15,450 bases of DNA from Stramenopiles sp. TOSAG23-6 (lineage: Eukaryota > Sar). Below the pieces are notes generated by a model. The model made no database searches and was not told the DNA's origin. It worked only from the letters and a program-made list of their open reading frames with translations. Below are positions 1-6,069 of the stretch, one piece after another; within the stretch, counting starts at the first letter, position 1; every line of letters begins with the position of its first letter. The stretch covers positions 1 through 15,450 of the forward strand of contig LT636115.1 in assembly GCA_900128565.1 (NCBI GenBank), given 5' to 3'. Position numbers and translations under genes: made by a program.

Positions 1-591
1 TAAGCCTGCAGACGGGACATCACGAAGCAACGTGACATACCATCCTCGGTAAAGGCCACGGATTCCACCATTTCTTAATACTTGCTGTGCACAATGAAAA
101 GAGCTCTTAAACTTTGATGTCTGAACACTTCCAGTCTGTACTTGCATTTGAATTTTAACAAAGTCACACGGTGTGGTTACGAGAGTTGTCATAAAACCTG
201 CCACAAGTCCAGCTGTAGTTTGTTTTATAAGACTGTTTGAACTACTCATTGATTCCGATGACCCATATTTTGATAAAAAATTATTTATAATTGGCATTGA
301 ACCATTGTATGAAGCAAATAAAACAGCTTGATATGCTCCGATTCCACATAGTGGAGCAGATAAACCACGCCAAAATGATCGAAACCCCTCATTTTTCAAC
401 ATTGACGAAACGCATTGCCGAGTACTTGGAGAAAAATTTGATCGCGTAGTATCCTGTAGACGAGTCTTTACAACGTCTATGGGATGTCCNGCGATGCAAC
501 CTGTGGCACCCGCTAAAGACCCAGCGAATAAATCCAAGAGAATAGATTTAATTTTGCCATGACGTTGTTTATTATTTTCACTCGGCGACAT
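1..591 (-). CDS. Mitochondrial carrier family (SLC25) protein, 3' end outside the window
   Basis: This is an inner-membrane metabolite exchanger of the mitochondrial carrier family. The reading frame is open from an ATG at 591 down to base 1, giving the first 197 residues of a protein that is normally about 300. It shows two of the three carrier repeats. Repeat 1 has the signature PIDVVKTRLQ (residues 37-46) followed by FWRG (73-76). Repeat 2 has PCDFVKIQMQ (141-150) followed by YRG (181-183), then LLRDVPSAG, a motif typical of the acylcarnitine / basic amino acid / SAM carrier branch. Repeat 3 lies beyond the left edge. No intron is needed. Base 490 is ambiguous (n) but falls in the wobble position of an alanine codon (GCN), so it does not affect the protein. 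The substrate cannot be named; a carnitine/acylcarnitine or ornithine-type carrier is my best inference. It is transcribed divergently from the oxygenase gene at 1134. Confidence 0.93.
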   Translation of the reverse strand, partial: MSPSENNKQRHGKIKSILLDLFAGSLAGATGCIXGHPIDVVKTRLQDTTRSNFSPSTRQCVSSMLKNEGFRSFWRGLSAPLCGIGAYQAVLFASYNGSMPIINNFLSKYGSSESMSSSNSLIKQTTAGLVAGFMTTLVTTPCDFVKIQMQVQTGSVQTSKFKSSFHCAQQVLRNGGIRGLYRGWYVTLLRDVPSAGL

Positions 592-1133
592 ATTTTGTTA
601 CTTATATCTATATGTATTTGTAGGGATGCCAGAGAGCCACGCCAAAATAATATAGGATTGTTAATCTCTTCACTAACTATATTTTAAACGATGCAAAGTT
701 ATGGGTAATGAATCTATCATGAATAAATTGAAAGTAGTGTAAAATAATTTTAACAACAATTGGAATATTCAATAGTAGCAGGGCTATTTCATTGTCAAAA
801 AAAAGCTATATGATGATCAATCTGGTCAACTTGAAAACGAAAACCTTGAAAACATCAATTGAATTTTTTTTTTATGTTCAGTTCGAAATTATCAGCTAAA
901 TTTGTTTTGGTACTACGTAGTATACGGCCTATATACTACTATAGTAGTACCTGTATACAGTACCTATATACTTACTTACTACAGTACAAGTAATTACTAG
1001 TGACTTACTAGTATACTACGTAAACCAGCAGCAGTAGCTACTATAGAAATATTGTGCTACACACTGTAGCTACTGTCGAGTTAGTCATCGCACCTTGACT
1101 AGAGTATTTAGCTATTCAATATTTATCATCCGT
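592..1133. promoter_or_regulatory. Divergent intergenic region between carrier and oxygenase genes
   Basis: These 542 bp separate two genes transcribed away from each other, so both promoters should be here. The left part is plain AT-rich sequence. The right part (about 911-1075) is dense in TAC/GTA trinucleotides and short perfect palindromes, which are listed separately. I see no ORF of note and no recognisable TATA box that I would defend. Confidence 0.5.
911..1020. repeat. Cluster of perfect short palindromes, TAC/GTA-rich
   Basis: In about 110 bp there are a 12-bp perfect palindrome (911-922, TACTACGTAGTA), a 16-bp perfect palindrome (934-949, TACTACTATAGTAGTA), a 10-bp one (951-960, CTGTATACAG) and several ACTAGT/TACGTA sites up to 1020. 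The cluster ends about 110 bp before the oxygenase start codon. It could be a simple low-complexity expansion, a set of dimer-binding sites, or a cruciform-prone spacer. Similar but shorter TAC/GTA stretches occur upstream of the DHHC gene (about 4540-4569) and of the CAP fusion gene (about 10721-10740). Confidence 0.6.
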
Positions 1134-2063
1134 ATGGACGACTCCAAAAGCAAAAAACTGACTTTGACAGGCCCAGATGCAATTCAACTTGAGAAAAAAG
1201 GCTACGTAGTGATTGATGACTTTTTAGGATTGGAGTGGTCTACATCATTACGAAGTGAGCTTAAAAATCTGGTCGATAGTGACCAACTTTTACCAAACCA
1301 AGTGCAGTTTGGTTCACCTAGTGGTCCTGTGCGTTTTACAAAACCTCATATATATGAAGCTGACCTGCACAATATAACACTTCGGCAGCAGTGTCCAGAA
1401 TTTAGTTCGCTTTACTACAGTGATAATATATGTGAAGCAATTAATACTGCCCTTCCAAACTTTGGATTAGCGCCTGGAGTTACTGGAAAAGTGGTCAAAC
1501 TTCAATATAATGCAGGTTCTGGTGCGTGCTTCCCACTTCATTTTGATAACCCAGGCCGTCCTAATCAAAGAAAACTTACTTGTTTAGTATATCTTAATCC
1601 AAATTGGAAAAAGGGCGACGGTGGTGAACTTCAGCTAGTCCCATTTTTAGAACGTCCAGTAACAATTGATCCTATCATGGATAGAGCAGTTTTATTCCGC
1701 AGTGATGTTTTACTTCACCGCGTTCTTCCTACGCATAAGCCGCGTTTCTGTTTCACTGTATGGCTTGATGCAATAGTTGGCGCCGTAAATAGAAACAGTG
1801 ATATTCAGCTCAAAGCTAAACATTTAACACTTTCACCGACAAATCTGTCCGCTTTATTTAATTCACCTTTACAAAGAATTTTGTCACGCGCTGTTTATGC
1901 GGATGAATACGAAGCGTCTATTCAGGAATGTATGCAAGGTAGTGACGGTGCTCAATATATGACTCAGTATCATCGGAAGCATATAGAAATGTTGAAAACA
2001 AATACTTCGTTAGCCCTTTGCATTGAACGTTTGCGCGATATGAAGTATAAGGATCAAAAATAA
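1134..2063 (+). CDS. 2-oxoglutarate/Fe(II)-dependent dioxygenase, prolyl-hydroxylase (PHD/EGLN)-like
   Basis: This is a predicted non-haem iron hydroxylase that would use 2-oxoglutarate and O2, most likely on a prolyl side chain of a protein. The ATG at 1134 gives 309 residues; the frame is also open upstream, but only from a TTG. The double-stranded beta-helix core has the iron ligands H136-x-D138 (in PLHFDNPG) and H195 (in LLHRVLP), and the 2-oxoglutarate-binding arginine is R204 (in PRFCFTVW). The segments GYVVIDDFLG near the N-terminus, CLVYLNPNW, GGELQLVPF and IDPIMDRAVLFRSD match the order and spacing known for the EGLN/PHD family better than the collagen type. About 95 residues after the core (213-309) match nothing I recognise. 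There is no intron, signal peptide or membrane span. The substrate is unknown; oxygen sensing is possible but is inference from the family. Confidence 0.9.
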   Translation: MDDSKSKKLTLTGPDAIQLEKKGYVVIDDFLGLEWSTSLRSELKNLVDSDQLLPNQVQFGSPSGPVRFTKPHIYEADLHNITLRQQCPEFSSLYYSDNICEAINTALPNFGLAPGVTGKVVKLQYNAGSGACFPLHFDNPGRPNQRKLTCLVYLNPNWKKGDGGELQLVPFLERPVTIDPIMDRAVLFRSDVLLHRVLPTHKPRFCFTVWLDAIVGAVNRNSDIQLKAKHLTLSPTNLSALFNSPLQRILSRAVYADEYEASIQECMQGSDGAQYMTQYHRKHIEMLKTNTSLALCIERLRDMKYKDQK

Positions 2064-2337
2064 ATAGATGCGTAAAAATTGTATATGAAGTATAAAATGT
2101 AACATTAGGAAATTTTTTATGGTTTATATTATTATCTGAATCTCCAGTATATTTCACTGTTACAGTCTATAAGTTTGTAATCCTTGTATCTTTTTATTCA
2201 ATTCGGTTTTCATCTTGATGATATTGAAAATATGAGAAAAAGCATTTCATTATAATTCTAAACACAAACCCTAACCCTGAAAAACTGGTTGTTTTAGGTT
2301 TTGCATCAGTTTCGGAAGATGTAAAGTTATTAAGATC
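2064..2337. other. Convergent intergenic spacer
   Basis: This spacer separates the 3' ends of the oxygenase (plus) and GAR1 (minus) genes. It is AT-rich and holds no convincing gene. Bases 2266-2280 contain a two-unit telomere-like motif, AAACCCTAACCCTGA. Presumably it carries both 3' UTRs. Confidence 0.5.
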
Positions 2338-3016
2338 TTACCGACCTCGACCTCTACCACGACCTCTACCACGACCTCCACCTCTACCACGACCACGACC
2401 ACGTCCCCCGCGACTGTAATTGTGAAAATATCTACAAAGTGTGGTAAATGTTAAGAAATGTATGTTGTATAATTAAAAAAAGATTGTGGGACAGTTCATG
2501 CACTCCGAAAGTTGCTATTTCGTATATAAATGTAACTTACCCACCACGACCCCTACCAGATCCTCTGCCCCTACCGCCAGCGCCTTTGGCTGAACGACCA
2601 CCACCTTTAGCTGGTTTCTTTGGACTGGTAAAACGACTCAACGGTAATAACTTCATAGGGTCAATATAGCACAAGTCTCCCGCTTTCCAACTTGAAGCAA
2701 CAACACCATCAGCTGGCTTTACAGAGAAGAATACCTCTTTCAATTTACCAAATATTTCAGATAATGTACCGACTCTTTGAATGCCCTGAAGAAAAATTGG
2801 AGAGTTAAAATAGGGTATTTTTTCGTTACAGCTCTTGAATACCAACTCTCCCTCACATGCATGCGAGAATTTGCCTAACTCAACAACGCTGCTCGGTGGA
2901 CCTGTTGAACGTCCCCTACCCCTTCCGGCACCACCGCGTCCTCGACCTCTGCCTCCACCGCGTCCTCGACCTCTGCCTCTACCAGACCCACGACCTCCCA
3001 TTGGCGACCTTGCCAT
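2338..3016 (-). CDS. GAR1: H/ACA ribonucleoprotein complex subunit GAR1 (two exons)
   Basis: GAR1 is a core protein of the H/ACA snoRNP, which makes pseudouridines in rRNA and snRNA; it acts in the nucleolus and binds the Cbf5/dyskerin subunit. Exon 1 (3016-2541) encodes 158 residues plus two bases: an N-terminal glycine/arginine-rich arm (1-36), the conserved beta-barrel core (about 43-130, including VVELGKFSHACEGELV, FNSPIFLQ, VGTLSEIFG and DLCYIDPMKLLPLSRF) and the start of a second RGG arm. Exon 2 (2413-2338) adds 24 residues that are almost only R and G, then TAA, for 183 residues in all. The bipartite GAR-core-GAR layout and the length fit the family. The start is the ATG at 3016; the frame extends upstream only to a TTG. 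The C-terminal exon is inferred from splice signals and frame, but its pure RG content makes it convincing. Confidence 0.95.
2414..2540 (-). other. Spliceosomal intron of GAR1
   Basis: On the minus strand the donor GTAAGT (2540-2535) follows a GG exon end, and the acceptor ACAATTACAG ends at 2414. The intron is 127 nt and phase 2. A plausible branch site, TTCTTAAC, lies near the 3' end. Joining the exons restores the RGG frame through to a TAA at 2338; without splicing, translation would stop inside the donor. Confidence 0.85.
2931..2978 (-). repeat. Two tandem 24-bp units inside the GAR1 N-terminal RGG arm
   Basis: Two exact 24-bp copies (2931-2954 and 2955-2978) encode eight Gly/Arg residues each. 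The phase is preserved, so this is an in-frame expansion of the RGG arm. Such arms vary freely in length between species. Confidence 0.85.
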
Positions 3017-3259
3017 TGTTTTCGTACTTTTTTCTTTGACACTGCCTGAAGAACAGTTTTTGTCGAATGGCAAGAAGATTCAATTTGCCTTCTTCTTCAA
3101 GACGTAATTAATCTAAATCTGAGCTGAATATATAATTTGGTGAACCGGGTATCTAGGAGTATTTTGTTTGAAGACACGATGAAAAAATAAATATAAGTAT
3201 TTGATGAGATATTTTTATTCATTAACACTCTTCTTTATGCAAATCCGTCCCTGCACTAA
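3017..3259. other. Intergenic spacer upstream of GAR1
   Basis: Between the GAR1 start codon (minus, 3016) and the stop codon of the Cache-like gene (minus, 3260) there are 243 bp of AT-rich sequence. It should contain the GAR1 promoter and the 3' end of the upstream gene. I see no ORF or motif that I can support. Confidence 0.45.
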
Positions 3260-4288
3260 TTACACCATTTTTAAACGTAGAACTAAAAGAAAGAATATCC
3301 TTTCCGGTAAATTTATCTTTGTAAGTACCTCACACTTTAAACAATATATAAAAAATAAGATAAATGAATGCCAGAAGGATACTAGAAATGAATATATTAT
3401 TGACATAGTGCTTGTAATTAGAAATGAATATATTATTGACATAGTGCTTGTAATTGATAAAAATACCCAAGATCCATTTGCTGATCCCATATTAGCAAAT
3501 CCATACCACGGAGCAGTTCTTGGATCTGTTTTTTTCTTATGATTGTTAAAATTAATTAACTGAAACTGCCCACCTGCTGTAGGAACCTCAGGAGCTCCAT
3601 GAGTTTCTTTTTCACTTTTTCGATTATTCTTATGCTCAACTTTATTTTTTTCATCAATGAAGGCATAATTTCGTTGTATATTATCACCGAAAACAGCAAA
3701 AGAGATTGCATGAAGAATGTATTGGGCCTTTGCACCTGCACAAAATGGAGAAGTATCATTTATAACATGTTGTATTTAAATGTGAAAAACAGAATGGTTT
3801 TGAGTTGAGTACAACCAGAAAGTTTGAGAAAAAATTAAAAATTGAAACATTTGAATATAACTTACACTGTCGCAATTTGTAATAGCAAAGAATTGTGCCT
3901 GTCCTGTTGCATATCCTAACCAAACAGCACCGTCTTTATCTTTTCTTTGTGAGTTAGACTGCAGTGTTTTCACCAACATTCGCCATATAGTTTCAATACT
4001 TTCAAATGTATCACAGTTTCCATCGAAAGAGCTCAAATTCATATGAACAGTCCTGGTTGCATTACGTGCCCATGAACTTTTATTTAAACAATGACTCATT
4101 TTCTCTGTGATATCTGTTGTAGACTTTTCTTTTACTGTACCACCAATGATGAGTAAAACCAATAGCAGTAACGCAGAAAACAAATGAGCTAGAAATAGAT
4201 TATTTTCTGCGATGAAATCAAAACGAGTTTTGCGATCTATTACAGGAATATTGTAATTGGCAATCTTACTTTCATTATCCTGAATCAT
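3260..4288 (-). CDS. Putative membrane protein with Cache-like extracellular domain (two exons)
   Basis: Exon 1 (4288-3866, 141 codons) and exon 2 (about 3727-3260) give 296 residues. A short cytoplasmic tail leads to a membrane span (about 31-52, rich in L/V/I). An extracellular part follows, with FESIETIWRML, GAVWLGYATGQAQFFAI and then DPRTAPWYGFANMGSANGSW (209-228). That last motif closely matches the DPRtRPWY signature of Cache small-molecule sensor domains. A second hydrophobic stretch (about 229-271) contains a 12-residue tandem duplication, and a short tail follows. Cache receptors normally carry a kinase, cyclase or methyl-accepting domain after the second span; none can fit before GAR1. 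The ligand is unknown. The start is the first ATG in frame; upstream the frame opens only from a TTG, and a further 5' exon is possible. It could also be a decayed receptor fragment. Confidence 0.5.
3383..3454. repeat. Perfect 36-bp tandem duplication
   Basis: Two identical 36-bp copies (3383-3418 and 3419-3454) sit next to each other. Because 36 is a multiple of three, the minus-strand frame is kept and encodes the 12-mer ITSTMSIIYSFL twice (residues 232-243 and 244-255 of the Cache-like protein). Exact identity implies a recent event or an active slippage tract. Confidence 0.95.
3728..3865 (-). other. Intron of the Cache-like gene (ends approximate)
   Basis: The donor GTAAGT lies at 3865-3860 on the minus strand. 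Two solutions keep the frame. One uses that donor with an acceptor ending GGTGCAAAG at 3728. The other uses GTGTAA two bases upstream (3867) with the stronger acceptor TTTTGTGCAG ending at 3736, which adds Ala-Lys. Using GTAAGT with GCAG would shift the frame and stop at about 3556. The presence of Cache motifs downstream argues for one of the two in-frame choices. Confidence 0.6.
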
Positions 4289-4605
4289 TATTTTAGTTGA
4301 ATTGCTCTGCTTTTCTCTAGCTTGACACAAACAGATGACTTTATTATTGAGAGGTTTTTTCCGAAGGATTTTTTTCAAAAAACATTTCAAAAATAAAAAA
4401 AATAAAAAAATACAAACCTGCTGCTCTTAGTACTTTGCCGGTTTAGGTAGGAATTGAAAAAAACTATTCTCTTCAAAAAAAGACTGCTCTCTCGAGACAA
4501 AATTCAAAATGCGAATGATCTAGATCTAAGTACTCTTTGCGTAGCTACTAGCAATCAGACTACTACTTAGTGGTTCTATATTATAGCACTTCGTATAATT
4601 CAGGG
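4289..4605. promoter_or_regulatory. Divergent intergenic region between Cache-like and DHHC genes
   Basis: These 317 bp should hold both promoters. The left half is A/T homopolymer-rich (about 4377-4412). The right half has TAC/GTA-rich sequence just before the DHHC start codon (about 4540-4569). A GTTTGT site near 4412 on the minus strand could be the donor of an untranslated first intron, but I cannot confirm it. Confidence 0.4.
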
Positions 4606-5445
4606 ATGTCAAGTCCAGAAGTAGCTAGTGACGATCAACCGATCAACCGAGTGAAAGCTTTGGTGAATGGTGATGGCTCAAACTTTATGGTCGACGAAGA
4701 TCTCGAGCACGGGTCCGATACGCCGAGTAAAGCGCCAAGTTGGGACTACCCAGTCCAAACTCCTAGTTATGGAATGTCAGATAATACGCCAGAACTATGT
4801 AGTTGTTGCTACATTAGAAAAATAGGTCGATTTTATGTATGTTGTGAACGTCAGGGCCCTCCTCAATATCAAGGTCTTAAAACCCCTACGTGTGTATGAA
4901 ATGTTTATCACGAGCAATACTACAATAGTTCATGTTTTTTGAGCATTACTCTTTATTCATTTACAAACTATATATATATATTACACGAAATACAGATGGT
5001 AGGTCCATGCTGGCCTATGGTTATTTTTACATCCTCACTTATTATTGGAGCTTGTGTGGCTGTTGGGTTGGGCTTTACATCCGCTCTTCACTGGACAATA
5101 TGGATTCCAATAGGAGGTGTTCTCATACTAATGCTCACTACTTACTACTGTACTGCATGTGGAAATCCAGGAATACAACCGAGATTTTCGACAGCTCAAG
5201 GACCTAATTGGATGTATTATGAAAAGGTTGATAGTTTTCGCCCACCTGGTACTACTTTTTGTAGTGAGAGTCAGACCTTAGTGAAAAGAATAGATCATTT
5301 CTGTCCGTGGACGGGTACAACAATAGCTCAAGGAAATCTAAAGTGTTTCTACGCCTTTACATCAAGCTTATGTGTAGGTTTTATTGTATTGGGAGTTATT
5401 TGTGTGATTGGTGTTGCGCGTTTAGGAAAGGGTGAGTCAGGGTGA
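4606..5445 (+). CDS. Degenerate DHHC-type protein S-acyltransferase, C-terminally short (two exons)
   Basis: DHHC enzymes attach palmitate to cysteines of membrane proteins through a zinc-stabilised cysteine-rich domain between membrane spans 2 and 3. Exons 4606-4893 and 4996-5445 encode 245 residues. In order: an acidic, Ser/Pro-rich cytosolic N-terminus; GRFYVCCERQGPPQ (74-87), like the segment before span 1 in this family; two spans (about 101-125 and 128-148); an NPG version of the DPG motif (152-154); the core DHFCPW (196-201), in which the second His is Phe; and a third span (about 213-238). A stop follows at once. Missing are span 4, the TTxE motif and most zinc ligands: the first CxxC, the His before C185, the next two Cys, and the Cys after PWxGN are all replaced. 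A GTGAGT at 5432 could be a donor, but I find no matching exon before IFT81. The start is the ATG at 4606. It may be a divergent or inactive enzyme, or a truncated gene. Confidence 0.72.
4894..4995 (+). other. Spliceosomal intron of the DHHC-type gene
   Basis: The donor GTATGA (4894) and acceptor GAAATACAG (ending 4995) define a 102-nt phase-0 intron that joins ...TPTC to MVGPCWPM. It begins GTATG like the IFT81 and ECH1 introns, but the rest of its sequence is unrelated to them. Confidence 0.8.
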
Positions 5446-5664
5446 AATATTTTATAAAAGAAATATTATCCTATACGTAGTACACCATTTAATCATTTAA
5501 CGTTTGAACAAAAGAAACACATTCCAAGACTTGAGTGAAATCAAAGAATAAAACCAAATACGGAACATCACTATTAAATTGATGAATACTTTATTTATTG
5601 ATAATGTATATATTTATGTATCGTATAATATCAACATCGGCTCTTTTATATTAGTATTAGATGT

Positions 5665-5805
5665 TTACAAACCCTTGCCAGTCATTCTGGCAGCTGAACG
5701 CTCCACTACTCCAACAAAACGGTAGTGCGCGACACACCCTAAAACTAAACCTAAACTCAATGACAATGCGTGGGTGATCACGCATGTCTTAATACTTACT
5801 TCCAT
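5665..5805 (-). CDS. Possible small membrane microprotein, 46 aa (doubtful)
   Basis: The ATG at 5805 opens 46 codons ending in TAA at 5665. The peptide has a hydrophobic stretch (about residues 8-26) and then a basic tail with HYRFVGVVERSAARMTGKGL. A doubled poly(A) signal on the minus strand lies about 65-75 bp after the stop, as expected for a real transcript, and the ORF sits divergently from IFT81. Against it: the hydrophobic part is encoded by degenerate TTTAGG-like repeats, the start overlaps a GTAAGT that could instead be a splice donor, and I recognise no homologue. It could also be the last exon of a larger minus-strand gene. Confidence 0.25.
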   Translation of the reverse strand: MEVSIKTCVITHALSLSLGLVLGCVAHYRFVGVVERSAARMTGKGL

Positions 5806-5891
5806 TATGATACTGAAGCGATGTAGATTGTATTACCTACGTTTGTGTGTTTATTTATGATCAGATCAAGGCATAAAAGTTAAAAACTTGT

Positions 5892-5920
5892 GAACTCGAA
5901 CGAACTCGAACTCGAACTCG
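5892..5920. repeat. CGAACT-type hexamer repeat
   Basis: Tandem and near-tandem copies of GAACTC/CGAACT occur about 150 bp upstream of the IFT81 start codon. It is short and simple; a regulatory role is possible but nothing in the sequence proves one. Confidence 0.7.
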
Positions 5921-6069
5921 CGCACGAAATCAAAAATCTTTTGGTTTTTCCGACCGTTATTTGTTGCTAAAGATACTCTCCCGCATTTAATTAGTACTCT
6001 CTTGCAGCTGAGGTTGTTTTAAGTTTTCTTAGTTAATAGTTATATTAGTTAGTGCATTATAATTGAACA

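Larger units (their letters stand above)
5446..6069. other. Intergenic region between DHHC-type gene and IFT81
   Basis: These 624 bp include a plus-strand AATAAA at 5547-5552, a likely poly(A) signal for the DHHC gene. On the minus strand, overlapping AATAAATAAA lies at about 5590-5599, consistent with a short minus-strand transcript (see 5665-5805). A CGAACT hexamer repeat lies at 5892-5920. The right end must carry the IFT81 promoter; it contains ACCGTTA at 5953-5959, whose complement TAACGGT recurs upstream of the CAP fusion gene. I looked here for the missing C-terminal exon of the DHHC protein and did not find one. Confidence 0.45.

Noticed and set aside
1095-1133. Upstream extension of the oxygenase by 13 codons
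   Set aside because: It begins with TTG, not ATG; the ATG at 1134 is the normal eukaryotic start.
2448-3107. Plus-strand proline/leucine-rich ORFs opposite GAR1
   Set aside because: They are the antisense of Gly/Arg repeat codons; the minus strand encodes a clear GAR1 with splice signals.
3201-3542. Plus-strand ORF of 113 codons
   Set aside because: It lies opposite the Cache-like exon, is AT-driven in composition and contains the same 36-bp duplication; the minus strand has the recognisable DPRTAPWY motif.
3556-3759. Minus-strand ORF starting right after the GCAG acceptor
   Set aside because: It would follow if GTAAGT and GCAG were both used, but it lacks any family motif and ends early; the other frame carries the Cache signature.
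4894-4995. DHHC-gene intron as a third introner copy
   Set aside because: It shares only the GTATG donor; the rest does not align with the 53-nt family sequence.
5432-6060. Missing fourth-span exon of the DHHC gene
   Set aside because: I read the plus-strand frames for a hydrophobic span with a TTxE-like motif after a plausible acceptor and found none.
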